This document shows, piece after piece, positions 16,420 through 27,600 of a stretch of 64,000 nucleotides of DNA. Below the pieces are notes generated by a model that saw nothing but the letters and a program-made list of their open reading frames with translations, made no database searches and was not told where the DNA came from. Both the position numbers and the translations under genes were made by a program. Position 1 is the first letter of the stretch. Every line of letters starts with the position of its first letter. This stretch comes from Parabacteroides timonensis (GTDB taxonomy: Bacteria; Bacteroidota; Bacteroidia; Bacteroidales; Tannerellaceae): the NCBI RefSeq assembly GCF_900128505.1, contig NZ_LT669940.1:778883-842882 (forward strand), given 5' to 3'.

Positions 16420-17751
16420 CTACTTCAATATTTTCTTCTGCAACGCACTGAACCAGATAAAAGCAACAACCCCTTTCAGCATACTGGAGATACTGATCGC
16501 CCACCAAACGCCGACAATCCCTAATCCCATGGCTGATAAAGCGATCGCCATCGGTATACGCAGCGAGTTGAATGTTATGCTGATAATTGCAGGAGGGACC
16601 GTTCGCCCTGTACCGTAGAACAGGCCTTGCATCGTTATCTCAAGCATCATGAATAACATCGAATAACCGTCTATCCGCAAGAAAATACCTCCCGCCTCGT
16701 AAGCTTCTCTTTGAGGAACGATCAGGGAGAAAACTTCACTACCGTAGAAGACGAATAATAAAGTGCAAAGAATACCGAATACGGTTGTCATCTTTAACGT
16801 CGTATGGTAAGCCTCCAACACCCTGTTCTTTTCTGAAGCCGCATAGTTTTGGGCGACAAATGCGCTTAGAGCTGTACTGAATCCTTGTGAAGTATTCCAG
16901 GCTATAGCCTCTATTTGCCCTCCGGCAGTAAGCGTCATTAAGCCGATATGTCCGCCATAGGTAGACGCTGTGCGGGCCATGAATATGTTGATAATGGCAA
17001 ATAATGTGTTTAGCATGGCGACAGGTAATCCTAACTGAAGAATCCTTTTTGAATAACTCTTTTTTAGCTTGACAAAGAAGGTGAAACCTCCCAGCAACCT
17101 GCTTCTCCATTTCAGTTGATATACGAATATGGCACAAACCGTTGCTTGCGACAGCCAGGTTGCCCAGGCTGTTCCGGCAGTTCCCATGTCGAATACAAAG
17201 ATAAATACCGGATCGAGTATCATATTTATGATAAGTCCCGTTCCACTGATGTAGAACGGGATTTTACTTAATCCAGCTGCATTGTGAATACCTGTAAAAG
17301 CTGCAGACAGGAATATAAAAGGGAATGCTGTGGATACGATCCGTAGATATTCGACGGCGTTGGCCGCAATAGGTGCCTCCAGTTTATAAACTCCGATGAT
17401 AGGGTTTGCAAAGACGAACAATAGTAATCCCCAACAGATAGAAATGATCAGGGCGATGGTGAGGTTATGGGATGAATAATTCCGTGCATCCTCTTCGTTA
17501 CGTGCACCGATGCTTTGTCCGACGCTTACTTCCGAACCGACTTTGTTTAATAAGGAGATCGAGTTGGTCATCCAGGTCAGGATGCCGACGGCCCCGATGG
17601 CGGCAACAGCTTCACTTCCCAGACGCCCTACCCAGGCCATATCGGTAATGCTATAAGCCATCTGAATAAAAGAAGTTCCCATGATTGGTAATGCCAGATT
17701 GAATAATTGGCGTTTGATGGGACCTTGTGTCAGGTTCTTTGTTCCTTGCAT
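16420..17751 (-). CDS. MATE family efflux transporter
   Basis: This 443-residue inner-membrane protein has about twelve hydrophobic segments in two MatE repeats, and a MATE-like N-terminus (GPIKRQLFNLALPIMGTSFI). Such transporters export cationic drugs or metabolites in exchange for Na+ or H+. The substrate cannot be read from sequence. Its -7 element lies only 17 bp before the ATG, so the transcript probably has a very short leader. It is separated from the upstream barrel gene by a terminator. Confidence 0.88.
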   Translation of the reverse strand: MQGTKNLTQGPIKRQLFNLALPIMGTSFIQMAYSITDMAWVGRLGSEAVAAIGAVGILTWMTNSISLLNKVGSEVSVGQSIGARNEEDARNYSSHNLTIALIISICWGLLLFVFANPIIGVYKLEAPIAANAVEYLRIVSTAFPFIFLSAAFTGIHNAAGLSKIPFYISGTGLIINMILDPVFIFVFDMGTAGTAWATWLSQATVCAIFVYQLKWRSRLLGGFTFFVKLKKSYSKRILQLGLPVAMLNTLFAIINIFMARTASTYGGHIGLMTLTAGGQIEAIAWNTSQGFSTALSAFVAQNYAASEKNRVLEAYHTTLKMTTVFGILCTLLFVFYGSEVFSLIVPQREAYEAGGIFLRIDGYSMLFMMLEITMQGLFYGTGRTVPPAIISITFNSLRIPMAIALSAMGLGIVGVWWAISISSMLKGVVAFIWFSALQKKILK

Positions 17752-17768
17752 GTTCGTCTAATTTGCTG

Positions 17769-17776
17769 CAAAAGTA
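17769..17776 (-). promoter_or_regulatory. -7 element of the MATE gene promoter
   Basis: The minus strand reads TACTTTTG (full TAnnTTTG match) directly after the terminator of the upstream gene and 17 bp before the MATE start codon. Confidence 0.55.
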
Positions 17777-17777
17777 G

Positions 17778-17815
17778 GAATAAAAAAGGAGAACCCGATA
17801 GCGGATCCTCCTTCT
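17778..17815 (-). terminator. rho-independent terminator after the barrel gene
   Basis: On the minus strand AAGGAGGATCCG and CGGGTTCTCCTT form a stem with two mismatched pairs and a CTAT loop, followed by TTTTATT. Confidence 0.7.
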
Positions 17816-17838
17816 CTGTTATGTTTCTTTCTATTCGA

Positions 17839-19638
17839 TTAGAAGTTTATATTAACTCCAATCATAGCACTGAACTTCTGTAACGGGTAACCGCTGTAAA
17901 GTTCGTATTTCTGGAATAATACATTGTTCAACTTCAGATACAGGCCGAAAGTATCGTTAAAGTTGTATGCTCCGGTCAGGTCCAGCTCGTTGATATTTTT
18001 CATTTTGTTATCATTGATCTGATCCATCGTTGTTTTACGTCCTGTGGCCAGATAGTAATCCAATGATGCTGACAAGTTTTTGATCGGTCTGACAGTTACA
18101 CCGGCTGTGATCTCCATTTCAGGCATACCGTATGCTTCCGGCTCTTTCAGGTTCATAAAACCATTTTTCCGATCTTTAGAGTATTCAACGTTCCAGTTAT
18201 TGTAAACTCCTTTTAAAGATATTTCAAATAATTGCTGGTAACTGTATTTCAGGTTGGCTCCGACAAATAATTGTTTGGAGTCCACAAGGTTTAACGGGTC
18301 ACTGAAATTTCCGAAATGATCTTTTGTATTGTTTAGGCTTGGGATAAAGAAATAATCATCACTTGTAATTCTATATCCTCCGAAAATATCAAACCAGAAA
18401 CCTGGAGCTACCCCGCTCTTAATCCCGAGTATTCCATCTAACCAGTTGCGTGAAGGTGTTATTCTGGATACAGGAGATGTATAACGGTTTACCTGAAACA
18501 AGTCATACATGCTGTTTGATTTTAATTTTCCATTAGCATTCAGGTACAATACGGTTTTGTCTGCCACTTCAACGTCTGCTGAGATATTGGGAGATGCCAT
18601 GAATTCTTTATGTTCTCCGCTGAAGAACATTGCGTTTACTCCTAGTTTGACATGCCAGTTATCGCCTTCTACCTTATAATAAGGACTTAATGTGGCAGCA
18701 GCAAAATTATCGAAGTAATATGAGTACCCGGCTTTTTCTCCATCCGGTATCTTCATTTCATTGGGTAAGCTATAGTTGAAGTATTGGAAGTTTCCATCTA
18801 ATCCCACTCTTTGGTTGCCTCCGAAACCTGCATTTAATCCAAAATTAAGATTGAATGTTCCTTCTGTCGGTCCATCTAAAGGTTTGCCAGTAGCATATTT
18901 ATAGGAGAAATTGGTATAACCTAAATCCAACAGATAACCGACAGGCGCGTCTTCTTTTGATTCAACACCTACATTAGCTTTGACCGTTTGGGCTACCTGG
19001 TTGGTTTCCACATCGCTTACTAAGTCAGGAGCTACACTCGAGGCCGGATCTAAATCAACTGGAATCCCGTAATAATTAAATCCGGAATAACCATATTTAA
19101 TTCCCATCTTCAATGCCAGCTTATCAAAGTTGTGCTTGAAGTTAAGACCTCCCATATTATCGTTCAGTTTAGCTTTTACCTTTTCATCTATCTGAAGATA
19201 TTTCACCTTTCCATTCGTGGAGCGGTGTGAGAACCAGATATTCAGCTGATCCTTGTCTGTGCTGAGGATATGATATCCCAGGTCACCATTCAGATTTAGA
19301 TAAGTTCCGGCACCGAAGTTAAAATAGCCACGGCGTTTGTTGTACTGGATATCCGTCATGATGCTACCCGAAGGGAGCAGGCTGATCTCTTTGGTCGGGT
19401 CGGCTGGCACTGTAAAGTTGGCGTAGTCGATCGGCATCTTTTTCACTACCGGCTCTTTGATGACCGGCAGGGTGTTGACTTTACTTGCGTCCTGTACCGA
19501 AGGATCATATTCGCGTTCGAGCGTCATTTCCCGGTCCAGATTCTGTTTCTTCGAAGTATCTTCCTGTGCATTGACTGTGGCTGCTGTTCCCAATAGAGCA
19601 ACGACACACAGTGTTTTTACATTATATATAGTCTTCAT
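17839..19638 (-). CDS. outer-membrane beta-barrel protein without plug domain, paired with the TPR protein
   Basis: This 599-residue protein has a Sec signal peptide (TLCVVALLGTAATVNA, then QED). A conserved-looking extended segment follows (REMTLEREYDPSVQDASKVN, then several Pro-rich stretches). From about residue 110 there are alternating strands typical of a large outer-membrane barrel, ending in VNINF. Similar proteins are often labelled TonB-dependent receptor, but I see no plug domain. The ATG at 19638 is chosen over a TTG at 19647; it lies 9 bp after the stop of the TPR gene, so the two form an operon. The pair suggests an outer-membrane complex in which the TPR protein supports the barrel from the periplasm. 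The function is not known to me. Confidence 0.6.
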   Translation of the reverse strand: MKTIYNVKTLCVVALLGTAATVNAQEDTSKKQNLDREMTLEREYDPSVQDASKVNTLPVIKEPVVKKMPIDYANFTVPADPTKEISLLPSGSIMTDIQYNKRRGYFNFGAGTYLNLNGDLGYHILSTDKDQLNIWFSHRSTNGKVKYLQIDEKVKAKLNDNMGGLNFKHNFDKLALKMGIKYGYSGFNYYGIPVDLDPASSVAPDLVSDVETNQVAQTVKANVGVESKEDAPVGYLLDLGYTNFSYKYATGKPLDGPTEGTFNLNFGLNAGFGGNQRVGLDGNFQYFNYSLPNEMKIPDGEKAGYSYYFDNFAAATLSPYYKVEGDNWHVKLGVNAMFFSGEHKEFMASPNISADVEVADKTVLYLNANGKLKSNSMYDLFQVNRYTSPVSRITPSRNWLDGILGIKSGVAPGFWFDIFGGYRITSDDYFFIPSLNNTKDHFGNFSDPLNLVDSKQLFVGANLKYSYQQLFEISLKGVYNNWNVEYSKDRKNGFMNLKEPEAYGMPEMEITAGVTVRPIKNLSASLDYYLATGRKTTMDQINDNKMKNINELDLTGAYNFNDTFGLYLKLNNVLFQKYELYSGYPLQKFSAMIGVNINF

Positions 19639-19647
19639 TGTATTCAA

Positions 19648-22647
19648 TTATTGCTTTAGTTTACCTAATCTATCCTCTATCATGCCGGCAATTTCGTCGT
19701 CACCCTTATAGTTATTCTTCAGGTTGTTCAAATAAGCACGAGCCTGCAGGTCGTCTCCCTGGCGGATATAAATATCAGCCCATAGGATAAAGCCACGTGC
19801 CAACCAGTACTGGTGAGGTGTACCGTTTTTGGCGAAATCTTCCAGAACCTTTTCGGCATTCTTATCGTCTTTAGTATCGTAGAAGTATTGAGCCAACAGA
19901 TATTTGGCTTCGGCTCCGTGAACCGTACGGGTATCTTTGCTAAGAACTTTCAGGTCTTCCAGCGCTTTCGCCGGCTGCTTATGGTCGATATAAGCCTTAG
20001 CGCGGATATAGCGGGCTTCGGCTTCTACCTCAGGAGACAGTTTCGGATCTTTCAGCAATTCGTTGGCAGCGAGTTGTGCTTCTTCTTGTTGTCCGGTTTG
20101 TAAAGCGCAACGCATGATACCCAGGCGGGCTGCTTGTTTGTTTTCCGGATTCTCTGCGATTACCTGCAAGCGTTTGAAGGTTTCCAGTGCTGAAGCGAAA
20201 TCCTGGGTGAGATATTGCATTTCTGCCGTACGTGCCACCGATTCTTCAAGGAATTTAGTATCGCCGTTATCGATAACCGATTTGAAGCGTTGCAGGGCTT
20301 CATCATATTCTTTCTTTGTAAAAGCAATGCTTCCTAGGTAATAATTGGCATTCGAACTGAATGCTCCTTCCGGGAATGTCTGCAGATAATTGATCAGGCT
20401 GCGACGTGCTTCTTCGTTATTACCCCGGTTGAATAGTTTCTCGGCAGCAATATAAGTCAGTGAATCCTGTTCTCCCACTTCCAGACGAACGTTGCCGCCT
20501 ATAGAATTTACATAATTGGCATAAGCATTGATATCGTTCAGGTCGATGTAAACAGACTTTAAGTCTTGCAGAGCTACTCTTGCTTCTTCGCTTCCCGGAT
20601 AGTTGCTGACCACCTTTTTATAGGCTTCGGCTGCTTTCTCCGGCTGGTTGTCGTTGAAGTAAAGCAGACCTAGCTGGATACCGGCTTTACGTGCCAGGCT
20701 ACTTTGCGGGAATCGCTGAATTAATGATTCGAAAGCCTGGGCGGCCTGTGAACTGTTATCCAGTAATACATAAGAACGTCCTTTTTCGAAAAGGGCATCG
20801 TCTACATATTGTGATTCCGGATAGTCGCGGATCAGGCGGTCCATCATACTGATCTTTCCTTTATAATCTTTCTGCAATCCCAACAGGAATCCTTTCTGGT
20901 AAACTGAATAGTCTCCGGCAGAAGGTTGCAGTTGTGCAGCGCGAGAATAGTTCTCTTCGGCTTGTGCAAACTGGCGGTTCTGATACTGACAGTCGCCGAT
21001 ACGGTTGTAGGCATCTGCAAGAGCCGGAGCATTTTGGTTACTTTCCAGGTCGACATACTGACGGAAGCGATTTTGCGCTTCTCCGTATTCTTTCAGTTTA
21101 AAGTAACAGTATCCCAGATTATAATGAGCCAGTGCGTACATGTCTGTATTGCGCTGGCGGGTATTGTTCAGGTAAGTACGGTAATCTGAAATCGCTTTCT
21201 GGTATTCTCCGAGACGGTAGTAAGACTCTCCACGCCAGAAGTAAGCATCGTTGCGCGACTCCATATTATAAGAACCCAGATTGATAGCCTGGCCGAACAG
21301 GTCGACCGCTTCACCCAGTTTCATATTGGTAAATGCCTGTGTACCGAGCTGGAACAGGATATCCTGTTTAGCTTCCAATATCTTTGTACTCGGACGATTG
21401 ATCTTATTGATGGAGTTGAGGGCAGCCTGATAGTTCTTTGTTGTCAGATAAACTTCCACCAGGTAATCGTTTACCTTATCGGCGTATTGGGAATTCGGGA
21501 AGTCATTCAGGAAGTCTTCGAAGATGGTAACCGACTCGCCGAATCCGGTAAAGGCTGTTTCGTGGATCAGGAGGGCGTAGTTAAACATGGCCGTTTCCTT
21601 GATTTGCTTGTCGAACGAAGAGGTTGCTGCTGCTTCGAATGCCATACGGGCGTTGTTCTTGTCGTTCAGTTTCAGATAGCTTTGTCCGAGATAGAGGTAA
21701 GCATTTTGTGAAAGCGCGTCGTCTTCACGAACCGTCTGCGACAGGGCATTGACAGCACTGTTATAGTTACCTTTATTATAATAGCACACTCCGAGGATAT
21801 ACAGGTCGCCTCTTAGCGGACTGTCGGTAGACGATACGTATTTGCTTAACATATTGATCGCCTTGTCCTGATTTCCCAGGTGATAATAGGAGTTACCTAC
21901 GACACGGTAGATTTCGCTATTGTTTTTACTGTTAGGGTAGGAGGAGAGAAGTTCTTCTCCTTCGTGGATAACTTTTTCGTATTTATTCTGTATAAAATAG
22001 ATTTGTGTGATGTAATATAACGACTGTTCGCGATAGTCCGGCATCTCTTTCAAACGACTGAATTCTACCAGTGCGTTATTATATTTACCGGTAGCGTAAT
22101 CGATATAGGCTACATAATAAGTAGCTGCTTCACGATACTGTGTTCCGACTTGCTGGATACGTGCAAAATATCCGCGTGCCTTATCCATTTCTCCTGTTTG
22201 TAACAGAGAGTAGGCCAAGCGGAAGCTGTAAGTCTCCTGTTGTTCCAGACTAAGCATGTCGATATTCGATTCGTTGAACCAGAAAATAGCTTTCTGATAT
22301 TCGCCACGTCCGAAATGAACCGAACCGATCAGGAAGTTTACCTCATCACTGTGGCGTGAAGCCGGATAGTCTTCCAGGTAATCTTTTAATAGTTGGTCGG
22401 CATTGGGGCGTCCCTGTTCGTAAGCCGCATATACGATCATATAATTGGCTTCCTGGATCAGGTCTGCATCTTTCGAATGTTGTTTATAAGCTTCCAGCTT
22501 ATCGATACAACCCGGATAATTCTTTAAACTAAACAATTCTTTACCTTCTATGAACAAACGGTCCGGTGCCTCAAATTGGTACGACCGTTGCCCGCTAGCC
22601 ACATGACTTCCTACCACCAGGCACAGTGGAATAAGTATTCTTTTCAT
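19648..22647 (-). CDS. 999-residue exported tetratricopeptide-repeat protein
   Basis: A signal peptide (RILIPLCLVVGSHVASG, then QRSYQF) is followed by TPR units along nearly the whole length. Examples are NAYLYLGQSYLKLNDKNNAR, AHYNLGYCYFKLKEYGEAQ and DAYNRIGDCQYQNRQFAQAE. Many units resemble the YbgF/BamD class of periplasmic TPR proteins. There is no lipobox or transmembrane helix after the signal, so it is probably periplasmic. The ATG at 22647 is preferred over a GTG one codon upstream. It is the first gene of a two-gene operon with the barrel protein and has its own TATATTTG element. Long TPR arrays act as scaffolds, so a role in assembling or bracing the barrel partner or a cell-wall complex is plausible but inferred. 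Confidence 0.75.
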   Translation of the reverse strand: MKRILIPLCLVVGSHVASGQRSYQFEAPDRLFIEGKELFSLKNYPGCIDKLEAYKQHSKDADLIQEANYMIVYAAYEQGRPNADQLLKDYLEDYPASRHSDEVNFLIGSVHFGRGEYQKAIFWFNESNIDMLSLEQQETYSFRLAYSLLQTGEMDKARGYFARIQQVGTQYREAATYYVAYIDYATGKYNNALVEFSRLKEMPDYREQSLYYITQIYFIQNKYEKVIHEGEELLSSYPNSKNNSEIYRVVGNSYYHLGNQDKAINMLSKYVSSTDSPLRGDLYILGVCYYNKGNYNSAVNALSQTVREDDALSQNAYLYLGQSYLKLNDKNNARMAFEAAATSSFDKQIKETAMFNYALLIHETAFTGFGESVTIFEDFLNDFPNSQYADKVNDYLVEVYLTTKNYQAALNSINKINRPSTKILEAKQDILFQLGTQAFTNMKLGEAVDLFGQAINLGSYNMESRNDAYFWRGESYYRLGEYQKAISDYRTYLNNTRQRNTDMYALAHYNLGYCYFKLKEYGEAQNRFRQYVDLESNQNAPALADAYNRIGDCQYQNRQFAQAEENYSRAAQLQPSAGDYSVYQKGFLLGLQKDYKGKISMMDRLIRDYPESQYVDDALFEKGRSYVLLDNSSQAAQAFESLIQRFPQSSLARKAGIQLGLLYFNDNQPEKAAEAYKKVVSNYPGSEEARVALQDLKSVYIDLNDINAYANYVNSIGGNVRLEVGEQDSLTYIAAEKLFNRGNNEEARRSLINYLQTFPEGAFSSNANYYLGSIAFTKKEYDEALQRFKSVIDNGDTKFLEESVARTAEMQYLTQDFASALETFKRLQVIAENPENKQAARLGIMRCALQTGQQEEAQLAANELLKDPKLSPEVEAEARYIRAKAYIDHKQPAKALEDLKVLSKDTRTVHGAEAKYLLAQYFYDTKDDKNAEKVLEDFAKNGTPHQYWLARGFILWADIYIRQGDDLQARAYLNNLKNNYKGDDEIAGMIEDRLGKLKQ

Positions 22648-22701
22648 CACTCCTTCGCTTTAATGTACAGATATTAAACAGTCTCTGTTAGTTCTAAGTT
22701 G

Positions 22702-22709
22702 CAAATATA
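22702..22709 (-). promoter_or_regulatory. -7 element of the TPR-barrel operon
   Basis: The minus strand reads TATATTTG, a full TAnnTTTG match 54 bp before the TPR start. No well-spaced -33 element is obvious. Confidence 0.45.
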
Positions 22710-22769
22710 AAGAATAACATACAAATGCTAAGTAAGTTATTAACAAAAAGAATTAATATTATGATATAT

Positions 22770-22806
22770 AAAGAAAAACCGCCGCGAATCACTTCGGGGC
22801 GGTTTC
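22770..22806 (-). terminator. rho-independent terminator of the SusC-SusD operon
   Basis: On the minus strand AAACCGCC pairs with GGCGGTTT around a short loop, followed by TTCTTTAT. Confidence 0.75.
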
Positions 22807-22870
22807 AGGTTCCACTTTTACCATCAATTATGTTTTATTTAATTGTAGTGGAAATATCGTTATTTCTTGA

Positions 22871-24592
22871 TTATCTAACCATCTTGTAATAATCCTTCTT
22901 TGCCCAGAACAGGTTGGTATAATAACCTGTTGACTCTTCGTAGTTCTTGGCGATGGCTGCCTGGCAGTTGTCGCTGTTGTAAGTCAACTCATCGCTCGGA
23001 TAGGGCAGACGGTTCGGAGGAGTCGGGTAAGAAGATGCTTGATTGTCTGTTGCGAATTCAATTACAGGATAACCGGTACGACGTACCACGTTCCAAGCTT
23101 CCAACTTGTTCATGAAACCGAAGTTCAGCCATAACTGTGTGCAGACTGCTTCCTGTGTCGGCTTCCAGATACTTTCAGCGTATGCTGTGATTTCACTGTC
23201 TGTCGGTCTAACCAGTGGACGGAATCCTCTGTAGCTGTCATTTCCTGTCTTATAAAGAGAGCTTGTTTCTTTCATATCCCAATAATATTCGGTAGACAGT
23301 TTCACACCTTCCACGAAGAACGTTTTCGCCTTGTTGGCATCGGCTGTTACGCCGTACCCCATTAAATAAGCTTCTGCCTTGCTGAAGCTAACCTCTGCTG
23401 CGCTCAACCATAATCCGAAGATGTTTTCATTTCCTTGATATGATTCCCAACCGGCAGCGGCGATGGTGTCGATTTCACAGAAATAGTTAGCTTGTGTCAT
23501 GCCCCTGTCTACATATTCCTTATGTTTTTGATCTGACAAATTAGAAATTTCAGCATCAGTCATCATGACATCGTAAGCGATATATTCACCATCGGGATTA
23601 CAATCGTACATAACCTCCAGGCGCGGGTCGGTTTTAGCATCGGGGATACCGTTACTCGGTACGTTCATTGCATTCAAAACAGTCTGTGAACAAGCTGCCA
23701 TACCTCCTGAGCGAAGTGCCTGTGACAAAGACTTACCGAAGTTGAAGTTATCCGACTGGGTGTCGGCTGTCACTCCCATATTCTCTGTATTGTTGTCAAT
23801 AAGCGGATATTGGCTCGGATTATTCAGGATTTCAGCAATGGCTGCATGCGCTTCAGTGACACAATCGCCGGCAGTTGACAAATGAAGGGCAATACGCAGA
23901 CGGAGTGAGTTCACATATTTCTGCCAAATTTTTGCATCACCGGCAGCTATTGTATAATCCTGACGAGCTAATGAACTAAGACCGATTGAATTTACATTAC
24001 CTCCTGCGAAATAGTCGCCTACCTCTTTCAGATTGGTAAGAATCTGTTTATATAATACTGCGTCGTCGTCGTAAACGCATTTTTCTTTGGCTGCGTTGTA
24101 GTCACCGTCTCTCCAAAGTGTACCGGCTCCGTTGAAAGGAACATCGCCGAACAAAGACAACATTTCATGTAACTGTGATTCAACCAATGTACGACCCAAA
24201 TAATAGAACACCAGGTTGGTAGGCTTTTCTGCCTCCGCAAGATTCTCGTAGTTATATTCCAGTAAACGTAGCTGGGTTACCATATCGTAAAAGTTCTTCC
24301 AACGGTCATCGTAACGGCCTGTACCGGATCCCATATAGCGACCACGTGAATTATTGGTACCGATAATTCCGGAGAAAATACCGGATGTGGTAGATTGTAC
24401 CCAATGACGATAGTAAATCGGATTCATCCATGTATTACCTTTGAACATCAAGCCGGTGAATACCTGTGGAATACCAACTGTTGTTGTCTTGGAAGGATCG
24501 GCATACTTATCATCATACGCTGAATCGGCGCATGAAGAGGCAAGTGATACCAATGCGACTCCTCCTATTAACATTGAAAATATCTTTTTCAT
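22871..24592 (-). CDS. SusD/RagB-family nutrient-binding lipoprotein
   Basis: This 573-residue lipoprotein has a lipobox ending at Cys21 (LVSLASSC) and a mostly helical body with SusD features (YYLGRTLVESQLHEMLSLFG, near the first TPR-like helices, and a C-terminal region ending SYPTPPNRLPYPSDE). SusD-like proteins sit on the cell surface and form a lid on the SusC barrel. It follows its SusC partner by 37 bp in the same operon. No degradative enzymes or dedicated regulators are nearby, so this is an orphan pair. As in RagAB of Porphyromonas gingivalis, the cargo might be peptides rather than glycans, but the sequence does not decide this. Confidence 0.88.
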   Translation of the reverse strand: MKKIFSMLIGGVALVSLASSCADSAYDDKYADPSKTTTVGIPQVFTGLMFKGNTWMNPIYYRHWVQSTTSGIFSGIIGTNNSRGRYMGSGTGRYDDRWKNFYDMVTQLRLLEYNYENLAEAEKPTNLVFYYLGRTLVESQLHEMLSLFGDVPFNGAGTLWRDGDYNAAKEKCVYDDDAVLYKQILTNLKEVGDYFAGGNVNSIGLSSLARQDYTIAAGDAKIWQKYVNSLRLRIALHLSTAGDCVTEAHAAIAEILNNPSQYPLIDNNTENMGVTADTQSDNFNFGKSLSQALRSGGMAACSQTVLNAMNVPSNGIPDAKTDPRLEVMYDCNPDGEYIAYDVMMTDAEISNLSDQKHKEYVDRGMTQANYFCEIDTIAAAGWESYQGNENIFGLWLSAAEVSFSKAEAYLMGYGVTADANKAKTFFVEGVKLSTEYYWDMKETSSLYKTGNDSYRGFRPLVRPTDSEITAYAESIWKPTQEAVCTQLWLNFGFMNKLEAWNVVRRTGYPVIEFATDNQASSYPTPPNRLPYPSDELTYNSDNCQAAIAKNYEESTGYYTNLFWAKKDYYKMVR

Positions 24593-24629
24593 AAATTCTT
24601 CTTTTTAATCTGATTTAATAAATTATACA

Positions 24630-27600
24630 TTAGAAGCTTGCGCGAACAGAGAAACCGAATGTACGTGCACTGGCCGTTGAACCGCCGAGTTGTGCCTGGT
24701 AGATCCAGTTTGTTCCGTCTGTTGCTTCAGAATCGAACAATTTCAAAGTACGATATACATAGAATGGGTTGCGTACGAAACCGGAAACCATCAGGTTGTT
24801 GCAGGCAAACTTTCTGGTCCATTCTGCCGGTAAAGTATAACCCAAGCTGATTTCGCGACATTTGATGTAGCTGTTTTTCTGGATAGCATCCTGGTAGCTC
24901 TGAGTAGCACTGGTTCCCCAGCCGTAGTGGTTTACGTTGGCTTCGAACTGAGTCACAACGATATCGTTCGGCGTACCGTCTTCTTTCACACCCGGAAGAA
25001 TTAAGCCATTGTCCCAAACATAATGGCCGTTAACCATCGTTTCACCTCGCTTGTAGTTGCCTACTTCACTTGGATTGAGTACATGGATAGCTCCTTTGTC
25101 TTCCATTTTTTCTGTATCACTGTAGTAATATAAACCACCAGTCGAATAGTCACGAACACCGATTGCATCAGTAATATTACCAGCGGCCATCATATATTGC
25201 CAAGGCGCGTTCAATACATCACCGCCAAATCGGAAGTCGAATGCCATATCCAGAGTGAAGTTTTTGTAACTTAAGCTAGTTCCGAAACCTCCGGTTACTT
25301 TCGGCATGGCGTTGCCTACTTTGTGACGTTCTGATGTATCAGTAATATATAAACCGTCGCTACCTACGATGTAGTTACCGTTATTGTCGGTTTTCCAGGT
25401 ATAGGTGTACCAGTCACCCATAGATTCGCCTACATGAGATTCAAGCGATGCTGCACCACCGTCTATACTGCTATCGTGAGTAAGAACGTCAAGACCATCA
25501 GCTAGCTTTTTGACCATATTCTTATTCCATGCTACGTTGGCACGCAGATCCCATTTCCAGTCCTTATTTTCAAAAGGGGTGCCGTATACGCTTAATTCAA
25601 CACCCTTGTTGCTCAACTCGCCGACATTCATCAACATACTTGTCGCACCCATTGAAGCTGCACTGGTTGTAGAAAGAATCTGATCCTTGATGGTGTTACT
25701 GTAGAAGTTGAATTCCATGCCTAGGCGGTTTCCAAAGAACTTGTTTTCAAGGCCGATTTCAAATTCATATTTGGTTTCCGGTTTGATACTTTCGTTACCG
25801 ATTGATGTCGGTACAAAGTTATGTATATAGGTGGATGATCTTAGTAAAGATTCCTGATTGAATGCCAGGTTTGCACGATAGAGTTCGGGAGCGTTACCTA
25901 CAATACCGTAAGAGGCACGAACCTTTCCGTAGTTCCACCAAGTCGGCATTTGATCTTTTAACAACTCGGTATAGAGCACGCTGACGCTGGCAGAAGGATA
26001 CCAGAATGAGTTGTTACCTTTCTTCAGGGTAGAGGTCTTTTCCTGGCGGATAGAACCTTCCAAAAATCCCCATCCGTTATAACCGTAGCTGGCTGTTAAG
26101 AAAGCACCTGTTTTAAGCAGATCTTGTCTGGTCATACTGGAATTCTTTGTGCCGACGGAAGCATTCAAGTGGAACCAATTTTCCTGTGTCAACCCTTGAC
26201 TAGTGCTTACATCTGACAGGTAGTAAGATTCTCCGCGTGCCGTCCAACCCAGGTTGGCTGTTACGTTGTGGAGTTCGTTGAATGTTTTGTCAAACATCAA
26301 CATGATATCACTATAAACAATTTGGTATTGGCTGTTTTTTAATCCGTAAGAGTCGCTGTACTGACCGTTGGTAGAAAAGATATGTGCATTTTCTGCATAA
26401 TTTTTGTTTTCAATCTTGTCTACTGTTAGGTCGGCAGCCACACGCCCGTTCAATGTCAGGCCAGGGATGATTTCCCAGGTAGGATTGACAGCTCCGATAA
26501 AACGCTGGTGATCTTCTAATTGCTCCTTACCCATAATGTTCCAGAAATATTCATCGACGAGTGCACTGGATCCCATCGGCGTATAAAGGAATTGTTCGTT
26601 CGGTGTTAAAGTATCGCTTGTACCGCCGTTGTAGGAAGAGATGCTGTTCTTATAACCGAGGCTGGTAATTGTATGGTCGCGCATATAAGCGACATCAGTG
26701 AAGCCACCGAAGAAACCTCCAAAGTTGTTAGTTAAACGGCTGATACGGTACGGACGGTTCTTGATGAACTGGTTCTGATAGGTAGCCGTATAGTTTAACT
26801 TAATTGTCTTGCTCACATCGAACGTGCCGTTTAAATTGAAGTTGTGCTTATGGTTGTTAGAGTTGAGCTGCATGGCCTCCACATCGTTATAGGTGTAGGA
26901 GAAACGTACATTGTTGCGCTCATTACTGTTGGTCAGTGACAGGTTATATGTCTGATTGATACCTGTACGGAAGATATCATTCCACTGGTTGTGATCAATC
27001 GGAGTGTATGCACGTTCTGTTCCGTCAAAGTAGGTAACTGTTTTACTTGGATCATATTTGGCCCCCCATGAGTAATATGTTTCACGGTTAGGCGTAGTAA
27101 TCGAGTTTCCGTTGCGGTCTACACGCAATTGGCGGAAACCTGTCAAAGCTTCCTGACTATCGTTTCCTAGTTGGGAGTTGTCGTAACCTGGACCGTATTC
27201 TTTTTGGATTTCAGGCATGTAAGCCACTTTGTCGAAGCTCACGTTGGCACTGAAGTCCACGCGTGTACCTGTACCGGCTTTAGCCTTCTTGGTTGTGATC
27301 ATCACAACACCGTTGGCTGCTTCCGAACCGTACAGAGCAGAAGCGGCAGCACCTTTCAGGATAGAGATGTTCTCTATGTCTTCGGGGTTGATATCAACCA
27401 TACCGTTGGAGTTGATACGTTGGTTTCCCCAATAACCGTCGTTGTTGGTGTTGCCGTTGTGGACGGGAACTCCATCCATGATGATCAAAGGTTGCGTGTT
27501 GCCTGTGATAGAAGAAAGGCCACGTACAGAGATAGATACGGCAGATGTACCACCACCTGGAGCTGCCTGGATGCGTACACCCGTTGCCTTACCGTAAAGT

